Shown piece by piece: positions 54,147 through 64,000 of a DNA stretch of 64,000 nucleotides. The first letter of the stretch is position 1; every line of letters begins with the position of its first letter. Under the pieces are notes generated by a model. It was not told the DNA's origin and made no database searches. It was given only the letters and a program-made list of their open reading frames with translations. Source of the stretch: Sphingomonas hengshuiensis (GTDB taxonomy: Bacteria > Pseudomonadota > Alphaproteobacteria > Sphingomonadales > Sphingomonadaceae); the NCBI GenBank assembly GCA_003240755.1, contig QFNF01000028.1, positions 1-64,000 on the forward strand, given 5' to 3'. A program made the translations under genes and the position numbers.

Positions 54147-54238
54147 GACTGCATAGCACGATCGGCAACAAAACGCCGATGTCACTGGTAAACCGGTCAG
54201 CGGCACATGGCCCGCCGCTGCCGGCATATGCTGGATGA
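54131..54238 (+). pseudogene. C-terminal fragment of IS3-family transposase OrfB
   Basis: A different frame from orfA: DYNEVRLHSTIGNKTPMSLV with NRSAAHGPPLPAYAG, then stop at 54236. The DYNxxRPHSxIG pattern is the conserved end of the IS3 integrase domain, here with RLH for the usual RPH. Everything upstream in OrfB, including the catalytic Asp residues, is gone. Confidence 0.8.
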
Positions 54239-54280
54239 CGCCCAGCTAAGTGGTCCGGGAACGGGTAGCAGCTCAGCCAT

Positions 54281-54421
54281 ATGGCGAGCGAATTTACCAA
54301 TGGCATGAATTCCGGGGAGCATGTCGAGATGGATCAGAATCCAACCCAGAAGCACGCTATCGCGACACCCGGCGGATCAGCGCCATCGCTCCGTGCGGCG
54401 CGCGCACCTTTGCGCCATTGA
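54281..54421 (+). CDS. Short open frame next to the IS remnant, doubtful
   Basis: Forty-six codons starting MASEFTNGMNSGEHVEMDQN, less GC-rich than its surroundings, beginning six bases after the IS right end. The second half overlaps the 3' end of the DUF72 gene on the other strand, which argues against it being a full gene. It may be the surviving 5' part of a gene cut by the IS event. No family is recognised and the ribosome binding site is not convincing. Confidence 0.15.
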   Translation: MASEFTNGMNSGEHVEMDQNPTQKHAIATPGGSAPSLRAARAPLRH

Positions 54422-55157
54422 TGACAAACACGAAGGTCTCGCGCGGCTGTTTCGCCTGCGGGGTTGGGTCGACATAGGGCAGCCCTTCCGGTGCCCCGCC
54501 GCTTGCCCAGGTCCGCGCCGCCGCGGCCCAGCGATCGAGGGCGACGTCGTCATAGCCAGTCGGGATATCCTCCTGCGCATTCTCCAGTCGGGCATAGGCG
54601 AAATCGCCGCTTAGGTCGGCGATCGCCGGATGGTGCGCCGAATCGGCATATACAATCGCCACCCCCGCCTTGCGCGCCATCTGGATGAACGCGGGAACGG
54701 CAAAGCTGTCATGGCGCACCTGCACCGCGTGGCGGAGGTTCACCCCGGCATGGGCATCGGGCAGCAGCGCCAGGAAGGCGGCGAAATCGTCGGGGTCGAA
54801 TGTCTTCGTCGCCATGAACTGCCACAGGATCGGGCCCAGCTTGTCGCCCAGTTCGGTGATGCCCGAGCCGACGAACTTCGCGATCGACTCCCCCGCTTCG
54901 GCCAGCACCTTGCGGTTGGTGCAATAGCGCGACGCCTTAACCGCGAAGACGAAGCCGTCGGGCGCGGTCGCCGCCCAGTTGGCGAAGCTCGCCGGCTTCT
55001 GCGTGCCATGATACGTTGCGTTGATCTCGATCGCGGTCATCGCACGCGACGCGAATTCCAGCTCGCGCTTCTGCGCCAGCTTGTCAGGATAGAAAGTACC
55101 GCGCCACGGCGGAAAGCTCCAGCCGCCGATGCCGATGCGAATGGGAGCGTCCGTCAT
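54357..55157 (-). CDS. DUF72 domain-containing protein (TIM-barrel, YecE-like)
   Basis: A 266-residue cytoplasmic protein. The family signature IRIGIGGWSFPPWRGTFYPD is at the N-terminus, with AIEINATYHGTQKPASFANW, KASRYCTNRK, KLGPILWQFMA and AIVYADSAHHPAIAD in TIM-barrel order. The biochemical role of DUF72 is unknown. The start at 55157 gives MTDAPIRIGIGGW, whereas the longer in-frame start at 55298 lies inside the lipoprotein gene. Its last bases overlap the doubtful plus-strand frame beside the IS remnant. The gene itself looks complete. Confidence 0.9.
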   Translation of the reverse strand: MTDAPIRIGIGGWSFPPWRGTFYPDKLAQKRELEFASRAMTAIEINATYHGTQKPASFANWAATAPDGFVFAVKASRYCTNRKVLAEAGESIAKFVGSGITELGDKLGPILWQFMATKTFDPDDFAAFLALLPDAHAGVNLRHAVQVRHDSFAVPAFIQMARKAGVAIVYADSAHHPAIADLSGDFAYARLENAQEDIPTGYDDVALDRWAAAARTWASGGAPEGLPYVDPTPQAKQPRETFVFVINGAKVRAPHGAMALIRRVSR

Positions 55158-55198
55158 GCCGCCGATCGTGCCCCGACGGATGGCGCCCGGCAAGCGGT

Positions 55199-55915
55199 TC
55201 AGCGCGCCGCCATCCGGTATCCGCCGCCGGTCACGTCGGTCGACGCCACCAGCAATTGCGGATCGACCGCCAGCGTCGGCACCTGTCCCGCCTGCCACGC
55301 CGCCAGTTCGACGCGATACTGGTCATAGGCGCGGTAGAAATCGACGAACGGCTGGTCGAGCGAGGCGAGGCCGGGGGCCGCGAACGCATCGATCCCGCCT
55401 GCGGGCAAGTCTGCGACCTGCGCCAGCATCGGCAGCGCCGTGGCGCAGAACCGGTCGCGCACCGGCGGCTGGGCGAAATAATTGTACACCCGCGTCATCG
55501 CATCGTCGAAGCGGTCCCGCCAGTCACCGCCGCCCCGGGCATATTCCGCCTCCAGCGCCTTGTGCGCGGCAGCGAAGCGCGCGGCATGGACCTTCAGCAG
55601 CCGGTTATACCGGCCGACCCAGGCCGGGTCGGCAATGTCGCACTGGAGCGCGGCGACGTTCAGCGCGGACCGCAGATGCCAGACCACGGCGTCGGCGGAC
55701 AGCGCATGGTTCGGCGTCGCATAGCCACCATCCGACAATATGGCGGGGATGGTCAGATTGGCGGCGGCGCCCAGTGGCGGCCGGGGCTTCGGCGCAGGTG
55801 CCGTGGCGACCGGTGCAGGCGGTGGCGTGACCGCTGCGACCTCGGGCGTCTTGCGCGCGCAGCCGTGGAGCAGGGCGGCGCCACAGGCAGCGAGCAGGAG
55901 CAGGCGTGTACGCAT
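55199..55915 (-). CDS. Lipoprotein of unknown function
   Basis: A 238-residue product starting MRTRLLLLAACGAALLHGCA with lipobox LHGC at residue 19, then a Pro/Ala linker (PPPAPVATAPAPKPRPPLGA). The body is helical: WHLRSALNVAALQCDIADPA, VHAARFAAAHKALEAEYARG and FDDAMTRVYNYFAQPPVRDR, with Cys residues that might pair after export. No family name is certain, but the layout recurs in sphingomonads. It lies 41 bases before DUF72 on the same strand. The start at 55915 is supported by the signal peptide; 55975 is in frame but lacks one. Confidence 0.7.
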   Translation of the reverse strand: MRTRLLLLAACGAALLHGCARKTPEVAAVTPPPAPVATAPAPKPRPPLGAAANLTIPAILSDGGYATPNHALSADAVVWHLRSALNVAALQCDIADPAWVGRYNRLLKVHAARFAAAHKALEAEYARGGGDWRDRFDDAMTRVYNYFAQPPVRDRFCATALPMLAQVADLPAGGIDAFAAPGLASLDQPFVDFYRAYDQYRVELAAWQAGQVPTLAVDPQLLVASTDVTGGGYRMAAR

Positions 55916-55990
55916 CGAACCGATTCCCGTCTTGTCCCCCGACAGATGGAAATATCGGCACCAAAGCCTTCGCAATGGTTAACGCGGGCG

Positions 55991-56578
55991 TCAGCGTTCG
56001 AGCAGGAACACCGCATGCTCGGCCCGAAAATTGGCCGCCGCCGCCGTGGTGCGCCTGCCCCCCGACAGGAACCACGCATCGACGACCGTGATGCCGCGCT
56101 TCGCCACATAGGCACGGAAATCGTCGATGGTCAGATGATGGATGTTGGGCGTTTCATACCATTCGAGCGGCAGCAGCGTCGTCACCGGCATCCGCCCGCC
56201 CCACAGCAGCGACGCGCGTACCCGCCAATGCGCGAAGTTTGGGAACGACACGAACGCCTGCGCGCCGATGCGAAGCAGATGGTCGAGCACGACATGGGGG
56301 CGAAGCGCGGTCTGCAGCGTCTGGCTGAGGATCGCATAGTCGAAGCTGGCATCAGGATAGTCGGCCAGGTCGCGATCGGCGTCGCCCTGCATCACCGACA
56401 GTCCGCGCGCCATCGCGTCGGCCACGTTGCCCGGATCGATCTCCAACCCCCGCGCGTCGACGGCCCGTTCGTCGCGCAGCGCCGCCATCAACTGGCCGTC
56501 GCCGCAGCCGACGTCGAGGATGCGGCTACCCCGGGTGACATGCGCGGCGATGATGGCGAGGTCGGGACGCAGGCTCAT
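55991..56578 (-). CDS. metW: Methionine biosynthesis protein MetW
   Basis: A 195-residue methyltransferase-fold protein: [60 protein letters not shown] and [20 protein letters not shown]. MetW partners MetX in homoserine acylation in several proteobacteria. Catalytic activity as a methyltransferase is not proved. Its ATG overlaps the metX stop by four bases, as is usual for this pair. Confidence 0.94.
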   Translation of the reverse strand: MSLRPDLAIIAAHVTRGSRILDVGCGDGQLMAALRDERAVDARGLEIDPGNVADAMARGLSVMQGDADRDLADYPDASFDYAILSQTLQTALRPHVVLDHLLRIGAQAFVSFPNFAHWRVRASLLWGGRMPVTTLLPLEWYETPNIHHLTIDDFRAYVAKRGITVVDAWFLSGGRRTTAAAANFRAEHAVFLLER

Positions 56579-57702
56579 GCGCGTGCCTCCAGAAAACCGC
56601 GCAGGATCCGGTCCAGTTCGGGCGAGTCGAGCAGGAACGCGTCATGCCCGAACGGCGAAGACAGTTCGACGAAGCTGGCCGGCGCCCCGGCGGCGTTCAG
56701 CGCATGGACGATGTTGCGCGACTCCGACGTGGGATAGAGCCAGTCGGTGTCGAAGCTGACCACGCAGAACCGCGCCTTCGTTGCCCGGAAGGCATTGGCG
56801 AGCACCCCGCCATGTTCCTCGGCCAGATCGAAATAGTCGAGCGCGCGGGTAATGTAGAGATAGGAATTGGCGTCGAACCGGTCGGTAAAGGCCAGCCCCT
56901 GGTGCCGCAGATAGCTTTCGACCTGGAAATCGGCGTCGAACCCGAAGGTCTTCGCCCCCGCCTGTCCATCGGCGCGCGCCTGCAGCTTGCGGCCGAATTT
57001 CGCGGTCAGTCCCGCTTCGGACAGATAGGTGATGTGCGCCGCCATCCGCGCCACCGACAGCCCGGCGGCGGGCGGCAATCCGTCGGCATAATAGTCGCCG
57101 CCGCGCCAGTTGGGATCGGCCATGATCGCCTGCCGGCCCACTTCGTGAAAGGCGATGTTCTGCGCCGAATGCCGCGCGGTCGACGCGATCACCACGACCG
57201 CCTCGACCCGGTCGGGCAGGGTCGCCGCCCAGGACAGCGCCTGCATGCCCCCCATCGACCCCCCGACGACCGCGCGCAGCCGTTCGATGCCGAGATGGTC
57301 GAGCAGCATGGCCTGCGCGCGCACCATGTCGCGGATGGTCAGCACCGGAAAGCGCATCGCCCATGGCTTGTCCGTAGCCGGATCGATGCTCGCCGGACCC
57401 GACGACCCCATGCAACTGCCCAGTACGTTCGAACAGAGGACGAAATGCCGGTCGAGGTCGATCGGCTTGCCCGGGCCGATCATCCGCGACCACCATCCGG
57501 GCTTGCCGGTGCGCGGGTGCGCGGATGCGACATGCTGGTCGCCGGTCAGCGCGTGGCAGATCAGCACCGCATTGTCGCGTGCCGGCGACAATGTGCCATA
57601 GGTTTCATAGGCGATGTCGATCGACGGCAGCACCGCACCGCCGTCCAGCGCGAGTGGCGTGGCGAGGGTGGCGCGACGATCGGGGCCGAAACGGGAATCC
57701 AT
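56575..57702 (-). CDS. metX: Homoserine O-acyltransferase (MetX type)
   Basis: Transfers an acetyl (or succinyl) group to homoserine at the start of methionine synthesis. The 374-residue alpha/beta-hydrolase starts [16 protein letters not shown] and has the lid region [28 protein letters not shown], the nucleophile Ser in [20 protein letters not shown], and a C-terminal Asp-His pair ending [14 protein letters not shown]. MetX sequences of alphaproteobacteria can use succinyl-CoA, and this cannot be decided here. The in-frame extension to 57798 only translates a dispersed repeat. metW follows. Confidence 0.94.
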   Translation of the reverse strand: MDSRFGPDRRATLATPLALDGGAVLPSIDIAYETYGTLSPARDNAVLICHALTGDQHVASAHPRTGKPGWWSRMIGPGKPIDLDRHFVLCSNVLGSCMGSSGPASIDPATDKPWAMRFPVLTIRDMVRAQAMLLDHLGIERLRAVVGGSMGGMQALSWAATLPDRVEAVVVIASTARHSAQNIAFHEVGRQAIMADPNWRGGDYYADGLPPAAGLSVARMAAHITYLSEAGLTAKFGRKLQARADGQAGAKTFGFDADFQVESYLRHQGLAFTDRFDANSYLYITRALDYFDLAEEHGGVLANAFRATKARFCVVSFDTDWLYPTSESRNIVHALNAAGAPASFVELSSPFGHDAFLLDSPELDRILRGFLEARA

Positions 57703-57763
57703 GGGGGTGCGGTAAGCGGGCGGCGCGGCCGGTTCAAGGGTTGGGGTGTGCTGCGCCACCCCA

Positions 57764-57861
57764 TCGTCATTCCCGCGCAGGCGGGAATCCATATGCACTG
57801 ACGTTCATGCTGGAGGCGCAACCGCTGCGTTTATGGATCCCCGCCTGCGCGGGGATGACGA
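57764..57861. repeat. Inverted pair of dispersed palindromic (REP-like) elements between metX and hisC
   Basis: Left arm 57764-57792 (TCGTCATTCCCGCGCAGGCG...) and right arm 57833-57861 are 29-base inverted copies with two mismatches. Each arm has its own GCGCAGGCG stem. The 40-base spacer between them has no gene. This is the widespread GTCATTCCCGC...GCGGGAATCC repeat type, and it lies between divergent metX and hisC. Confidence 0.85.
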
Positions 57862-57920
57862 TAAAGGGGGACTGCCCCAAACCTTGCGTTCACGTCCCGC
57901 ATTTGCCAGTGCCCGGACCC

Positions 57921-59015
57921 ATGAACGCGCCCGCTCCCAAGCCCTGGATTCTCGGCATCGCCCCCTATGTCCCCGGCCGGTCCAAGACCGACGACGGGCG
58001 ACAGGTGGCGAAACTGTCGTCGAACGAGAACCCGCTCGGCACCTCGCCCCATGCCCGTGCCGCCTTCGCAAACGCCGACCGCAGCCTGGAGCGCTATCCC
58101 GACGCCGCCGCCGCCGACCTGCGCGTCGCGATCGGGCAGGCGCATGGGCTGGACCCGGCGCGGATCATCTATGGCACCGGATCGGACGAGGTGCTGCACC
58201 TTGCCGCCGGCGCTTACGCAGGGCCGGGCGACGAGGTGATCTTCGTACGCTACGGCTTTGCGGTCTATGAGATCGCGGCGCGGCGGGTCGGCGCGACCCC
58301 GGTGATCGCCGCTGACAGGGATCACGCGACCGATGTCGATGCGATCCTCGCCTGCGTCACCGAACGGACCCGCGTGATCTTCGTCGCCAATCCGAACAAT
58401 CCGACCGGCACCTATGCGTCCCGGTCGGAAATCGCGCGGCTCCATGCCGGACTGCCATCGGACGTCCTGCTGGTGCTCGACCAGGCCTATGCCGAGTATC
58501 TGGAGCCGGCCGAGGACGATCACGGCCTCGAACTGGCGAAGACGCAGCCCAATGTGCTGGTCACGCGGACCTTTTCGAAGATCCACGGTCTGGCTGCCGA
58601 GCGGATTGGCTGGGGCTATGGGTCTGCGGAGGCGATCGACGCGATGCACCGCATCCGCGCGCCGTTCAACGTGACCACCGCCGGGCAGCAGGCGGCGATC
58701 GCCGCGATCCGCGACAAGGGTTTCGTGGAGGCGAGCCGCGAACATAATCGTCGGTGGCGGACATGGTTCGAAGGCGAGATCGCGGCGATGGGCAATGCCG
58801 GCCTGCGCGCCGTGCCGTCCAGGGCCAATTTCGTGCTGGTCCTGTTCGAAGGGCCGGTGAGCGCGGGCGAGGCGTATCAGGCGCTGATGGACAAGGGCTT
58901 CATCGTCCGCTGGCTGCCCGGACAGGGGCTTGCCAACGGCCTGCGCATCTCGATCGGGACTGAAGCGGAGGTGCGCGGGATCGCCGCCGCGCTGCGCGGG
59001 ATCGTGGGCGGCTGA
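57921..59015 (+). CDS. hisC: Histidinol-phosphate aminotransferase
   Basis: Transaminates imidazole-acetol phosphate in histidine synthesis. Similar enzymes also work on aromatic substrates. The 364-residue product has [60 protein letters not shown] and the cofactor Lys in [20 protein letters not shown]. The start at 57921 ([12 protein letters not shown]) is the family start, and upstream in-frame codons translate the dispersed repeat. The stop overlaps the tyrA start as TGATG. Coupling to tyrA suggests broad aromatic aminotransferase use. Confidence 0.93.
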   Translation: MNAPAPKPWILGIAPYVPGRSKTDDGRQVAKLSSNENPLGTSPHARAAFANADRSLERYPDAAAADLRVAIGQAHGLDPARIIYGTGSDEVLHLAAGAYAGPGDEVIFVRYGFAVYEIAARRVGATPVIAADRDHATDVDAILACVTERTRVIFVANPNNPTGTYASRSEIARLHAGLPSDVLLVLDQAYAEYLEPAEDDHGLELAKTQPNVLVTRTFSKIHGLAAERIGWGYGSAEAIDAMHRIRAPFNVTTAGQQAAIAAIRDKGFVEASREHNRRWRTWFEGEIAAMGNAGLRAVPSRANFVLVLFEGPVSAGEAYQALMDKGFIVRWLPGQGLANGLRISIGTEAEVRGIAAALRGIVGG

Positions 59016-59923
59016 TGCTGCCGTTCTCGCGGGTCGCCATCATCGGGATGGGCCTGATCGGGTCGTCGATCGCGCGCGCGATCCGCGCCGACATGCCGAC
59101 CGTTCATGTCACGGGCCATGACGCGTCGCCCGAAGCGCGTGAGGCGGTGCGGGCGCTGGGCATCGTCGAGGATTGCACCGACACCGCCGGCGCGGCGGTG
59201 ATCGATGCCGATCTGGTGATCCTGTGCGTACCCGTCGGGGCGATCGGCGCGGTCGCTGCCGAGATCGCGCCCGACCTGCCCCCCGGCGTGGTGGTCAGCG
59301 ATGTCGGATCGAGCAAGGCGGGCGTCGCCGCCGCGTTCGCCGCGTCGCTGCCCGGCGTCGCCGTCGTACCGGCGCATCCCGTCGCGGGGACCGAACGCAG
59401 CGGTCCGGAAGCAGGCTTTGCCACGCTGTTCAAGGGGCGCTGGTGCATCCTGACCCCCGCCGCCGATGCCGATCCGACCGCGATCGAGCGCGTTGCCGAA
59501 TTCTGGCGGCGGCTGGGGGCGGATATCGAGACGATGGACGCGCAGCATCACGACCTGGTGCTGGCGATCACCAGCCACCTGCCGCACCTGATCGCCTATA
59601 CCATCGTCGGCACCGCATCCGATCTGGAGGCGGTGACGCAGAGCGAGGTCATCAAATATTCGGCGGGGGGCTTTCGCGACTTTACCCGCATCGCCGCGTC
59701 GGACCCGACGATGTGGCGCGACGTGTTCCTTGCCAACAAGGATGCGGTGCTGGCGATGCTCCAGCGTTTCTCCGAGGATCTGTCCGCGTTGCAACGCGCG
59801 ATCCGATGGGACAAGGGTGACGAACTGTTCGACCTGTTCACCCGTACGCGCGCCATTCGCCGTTCGATCGTGGAACAGGGACAGGACGATGCGCGCGAGG
59901 ATTTCGGGCGCAATCACGGATAG
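59015..59923 (+). CDS. tyrA: Prephenate/arogenate dehydrogenase
   Basis: Oxidises prephenate (or arogenate) toward tyrosine with NAD(P)+. The 302-residue protein starts with the dinucleotide fold VAIIGMGLIGSSIARAIRAD and has DVGSSKAGVAAAFAASLPGV, PAHPVAGTERSGPEAGFATL and a helical C-terminal domain with SHLPHLIAYTIVGTASDL and AGGFRDFTRIAASDPTMWRD. No chorismate mutase domain is attached. The mutase is separate at 22.7 kb. Substrate choice, prephenate or arogenate, is open. A strong hairpin follows its stop. Confidence 0.94.
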   Translation: MLPFSRVAIIGMGLIGSSIARAIRADMPTVHVTGHDASPEAREAVRALGIVEDCTDTAGAAVIDADLVILCVPVGAIGAVAAEIAPDLPPGVVVSDVGSSKAGVAAAFAASLPGVAVVPAHPVAGTERSGPEAGFATLFKGRWCILTPAADADPTAIERVAEFWRRLGADIETMDAQHHDLVLAITSHLPHLIAYTIVGTASDLEAVTQSEVIKYSAGGFRDFTRIAASDPTMWRDVFLANKDAVLAMLQRFSEDLSALQRAIRWDKGDELFDLFTRTRAIRRSIVEQGQDDAREDFGRNHG

Positions 59924-59929
59924 GCGTCT

Positions 59930-59961
59930 CCCGTCATTCCGGCCCCGGCCGGAGTGACGGG
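59930..59961. terminator. Long hairpin between convergent tyrA and CocE-type genes
   Basis: CCCGTCATTCCGGCC (59930-59944) and GGCCGGAGTGACGGG (59947-59961) pair over 15 bases with one G-T wobble and a two-base spacer. It sits between two stop codons and has no T-run, so it may act as a bidirectional 3' end or belong to the dispersed palindromes of the genome. Confidence 0.65.
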
Positions 59962-59969
59962 GAACGGGA

Positions 59970-61895
59970 TCACTTCGCCGCGACGACCGGCAGCCACACC
60001 GCGCTGGGGTTCTTGCCGCCGCGCTCGATCGTTACCGTCGCCTTCCTGTACGCGTCCCTGGGCGCGGTGAAGATGTTCGGGACATAGGTCTGCGGATTGC
60101 GGTCGTAGAGCGGGAACAGCGACGACTGCACCTGCACCATGATGCGGTGGCCGGGCAGGAACACATGGTTCACGGTCGGCAGGCGGAAGCGGTAGCGCTG
60201 TGTCTTGTTCGCCGGAATCGGCGACGGTTTGGCGAAGTCGTTCCGATAGCGCCCGCGGAAGATGTCGAGGCTGATCGGCAGTTGGTACCCGCCCATCGCC
60301 GGCTGGCCGGGCACGACGTCGGGATAGACGTCGATCACCTTCACCACGAAATCGCCGTCGGTCCCGGTCGTCTTCGCAAAGATGTCGGCGATCGGCGCGC
60401 CCGCGACCTTGACCGGCCGGGTCAGCACCGGGGTCTGGTACGTCATCACGTCGGTGCGGCCGTCGACATGGCGCTGGTCGCTGACCAGCCACGCCTTCCA
60501 CCGGCCATCGTCGAAATTGACCGGACGTGACAGATGCGGGACCGGCTTGGCGGGGTCGGAGACATAGCTGTCGCCGCCGGCCTGCGGAGCGGCAAAGCCC
60601 AGATCACCGTCGGCGCCGAGATAGATCGGCTGCAACGGCGCGGCGCATCCCGTCTCGCACGCCAGCGGCCAGTTGGTCAGTTCGTCCCAGTGATTCTCGC
60701 CGGTATTGTAGATCAGCGCCTGCGGCGGAGTGAACGCCGGGCGGCCGTCGCGCAGATACTGGTCGAAGAACGGGAACAGGTAATTCTGCCGCCATTGCAG
60801 CGCGGTGTCGCCGTTGAACTTAAGGTCGCCCAGCGTCGAGCCGTCGTAATTGGCGCCGCTGTGGCGCCACGGCCCCATGACCAGGAAGTTGTTCCCGCCC
60901 TTGCCCTTTGCCTTCAGCGCTTCCCATGCGGTGATGGCGCCGTACATGTCCTCCTGATCCCACAGGCCCTGTTCCCACATGGTCGGCACGTTGGAGGGAT
61001 TGGCGGCGATCAGCTTGTCCAGCGCCTGTCCCTGCCAATAGGCGTCATAGGACGGATGCGCCACGAAGCGCTGCCAGAAGGGCAGTTGCGCATAGCCCGA
61101 TGCCTTGGCCCAGTCGTTGGCCGAGCCGACGTTCCGGAACTGGTCGTAATCGTCATAGGTGGTCGATGGCGGTGCGGCGCCCGGCCCCTTGTAGCCGGTC
61201 TGGCTGCCGATCCAGCCAATATTGGCGAGGCGGAACGCACCGTAATGGAACCAGTCGTCGCCCATCCAGCCGTCGATCATCGGGCTTTCGGGGGCCGCGA
61301 CCTTCAGTGCGGGATGCGGGTTGAGCAGCGCCATGACGACGGTGAAGCCTTCGTACGACGATCCCAGCATTCCGACGCGGCCGTTGCTTTCGGGCAGGTT
61401 CGCCTTGTTCACCAGCCAGTCGATCGTGTCATAGGCGTCGGTGACATGATCGACATTGGTCGGGTTCAGCGGTCCGCGAACCGGGCGGGTGACGACATAG
61501 TCGCCCTCCGACCCGTATTTGCCGCGAATGTCCTGGAACACGCGGATATAGCCGGCGCGGGTGAACACCTCGTCCCCCTGCGGCAGGGCGGCGACATAGC
61601 TGGTGCTGTCGGAGCGTGCGACGCGGCCCGACGCGTTATAGGGGGTGCGGGTCAGCAGGATCGGCGCGTTCGCCGCGCCCTTGGGAATCATGATGACCGT
61701 GTGCAGCTTCACCCCGTCGCGCATCGGGATCATCACTTCGCGCTTCACATAGTCGTATTTGTCGGTCGGCGGCACGAAGTTCGCCGGAATGTCGCCCCTG
61801 GTCGGCCAGATGTCGGGACCGGGCGCGGTCTGTGCGGCGAGGGTCGAAGCGCCGAGCGCGAGGGTGCAGGCAAGGAGAAGCGGGCGGATACGCAT
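59970..61895 (-). CDS. CocE/NonD family hydrolase (X-Pro dipeptidyl-peptidase/acyl-hydrolase), exported
   Basis: A 641-residue serine hydrolase with signal peptide MRIRPLLLACTLALGASTLA (cleaved near LAAQ). The alpha/beta-hydrolase catalytic Ser is in VGMLGSSYEGFTVVMALLNP (GxSYxG), the oxyanion region is TPYNASGRVA and GYIRVFQDIRGKYGSEGDYV, and the C-terminal jelly-roll (PAFTPPQALIYNTGENHWDE to VQSSLFPLYDRNPQTY) is typical of CocE, glutaryl-7-ACA acylase and X-Pro peptidases. Substrate unknown. It is alone on its strand. In the following 200 bases to ftsH I see no gene. Confidence 0.9.
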   Translation of the reverse strand: MRIRPLLLACTLALGASTLAAQTAPGPDIWPTRGDIPANFVPPTDKYDYVKREVMIPMRDGVKLHTVIMIPKGAANAPILLTRTPYNASGRVARSDSTSYVAALPQGDEVFTRAGYIRVFQDIRGKYGSEGDYVVTRPVRGPLNPTNVDHVTDAYDTIDWLVNKANLPESNGRVGMLGSSYEGFTVVMALLNPHPALKVAAPESPMIDGWMGDDWFHYGAFRLANIGWIGSQTGYKGPGAAPPSTTYDDYDQFRNVGSANDWAKASGYAQLPFWQRFVAHPSYDAYWQGQALDKLIAANPSNVPTMWEQGLWDQEDMYGAITAWEALKAKGKGGNNFLVMGPWRHSGANYDGSTLGDLKFNGDTALQWRQNYLFPFFDQYLRDGRPAFTPPQALIYNTGENHWDELTNWPLACETGCAAPLQPIYLGADGDLGFAAPQAGGDSYVSDPAKPVPHLSRPVNFDDGRWKAWLVSDQRHVDGRTDVMTYQTPVLTRPVKVAGAPIADIFAKTTGTDGDFVVKVIDVYPDVVPGQPAMGGYQLPISLDIFRGRYRNDFAKPSPIPANKTQRYRFRLPTVNHVFLPGHRIMVQVQSSLFPLYDRNPQTYVPNIFTAPRDAYRKATVTIERGGKNPSAVWLPVVAAK

Positions 61896-62096
61896 GAAAG
61901 CAAGGACTCCTGACCCATCGCCGGACGGCGATGCGATGATGTCACATCGTTCGGCGGAGCGTCGGGGAAGTCAATATGGGCAACGTCGATATCGGCACGA
62001 TCGGCGCCAAAGTTCACTAAGTTCACACTCGTGACGTTTTCGCGCACGACGCGACGACCGGTGGTGAAGCGCGCGCTCCACCACCGGAATGGCCGT

Positions 62097-64000
<1,904 letters not shown>

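Larger units (their letters stand above)
53833..54275. mobile_element. Internally deleted IS3-family insertion sequence remnant
   Basis: Left end TGACCTGCTGCCGGTTTTCT at 53833 and right end around AACGGGTAGCAGCTCA ending 54275 are imperfect inverted repeats (12 terminal bases with about 10 matches). Inside are an intact-looking orfA and only the last 36 codons of orfB, directly joined, so about 700-800 bases of an IS of roughly 1.2 kb are missing. No clear target duplication is visible. It cannot transpose on its own. Confidence 0.8.

Noticed and set aside
53801..54238. Single 145-codon protein across the IS remnant
   Set aside because: Only its last 36 codons resemble a protein family (OrfB end); the rest is the orfA region read in the wrong frame.
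57703..57798. Upstream extension of MetX
   Set aside because: The extra 32 codons translate the dispersed repeat ([13 protein letters not shown]), a common false start at REP-like elements, and the family begins at 57702.
57703..57920. SAM riboswitch upstream of metX
   Set aside because: Alphaproteobacterial metX/metA genes often carry SAM-II, but the region here is filled by the REP-like pair and I see no pseudoknot core of that class.

Overview
The window looks like a chromosomal segment of a high-GC alphaproteobacterium, most likely a member of the Sphingomonadaceae. The evidence is the uniformly GC-rich coding sequence, a circularly permuted (two-piece) tmRNA gene with the tag ANDNEALAIAA, the orders rpmF-plsX-fabH-ihfA-merR and rimP-nusA-ylxR-infB-rbfA-truB-rpsO-pnp, a TonB-dependent receptor, and dispersed palindromic elements between genes. 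This is mostly core genome with dense, often overlapping operons. The only mobile DNA I recognise is a decayed IS3-type remnant near 54 kb.

Layout. 1-8.4 kb: a truncated cyclophilin, the Mg2+ channel MgtE behind a 25-bp tandem repeat, DUF1489, MsrA, a membrane diguanylate cyclase, a class I aminotransferase, a PabB-PabC fusion and a metallo-beta-lactamase-fold hydrolase. 8.5-11.6 kb: ribosomal protein L32, start of fatty-acid synthesis (PlsX, FabH), IHF-alpha and a MerR regulator. 11.6-16.1 kb: PBP1A, release factor 2 and a methyltransferase with a lipoprotein signal. 16.3-19.5 kb: NUDIX, two TPM-domain proteins and LemA on the minus strand, then MscL. 19.6-20.5 kb: an Rrf2 regulator and the tmRNA gene. 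20.6-29.4 kb: a TauE/SafE permease, GH130 enzyme plus chorismate mutase, polyprenyl diphosphate synthase, a nitronate monooxygenase-like enzyme, YjbQ, aspartate kinase, an N-terminally short UbiG, DUF1810 and a lipoprotein sugar dehydrogenase.

29.5-40.7 kb is the transcription/translation supercluster, interrupted by an unrecognised membrane protein and thymidine kinase, and ending with rpsO and pnp separated by a leader with six hairpins. 40.8-51.1 kb is accessory: a cytochrome b561/molybdopterin enzyme pair, a flavin reductase, a second TauE permease, TerC, a TonB-dependent receptor with a small secreted partner divergent from a two-component system, and an exported M20 peptidase. 51.5-64 kb: KatG, the IS3 remnant, DUF72, a lipoprotein, MetW-MetX, HisC-TyrA, an exported CocE-type hydrolase and most of FtsH, whose start lies beyond the right edge.

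Functional links: the aromatic amino-acid and folate branches from chorismate are represented by chorismate mutase, TyrA, HisC, aminotransferase and PabBC; ubiquinone by polyprenyl synthase and UbiG; methionine/aspartate by LysC and MetXW; stress by MsrA, KatG, MscL, tmRNA and FtsH. I found no CRISPR array, prophage or tRNA gene. The most useful second-look items are the permuted tmRNA, the shortened UbiG, the exported methyltransferase, the receptor/two-component cluster, the Mo-enzyme/b561 pair and the pnp leader.
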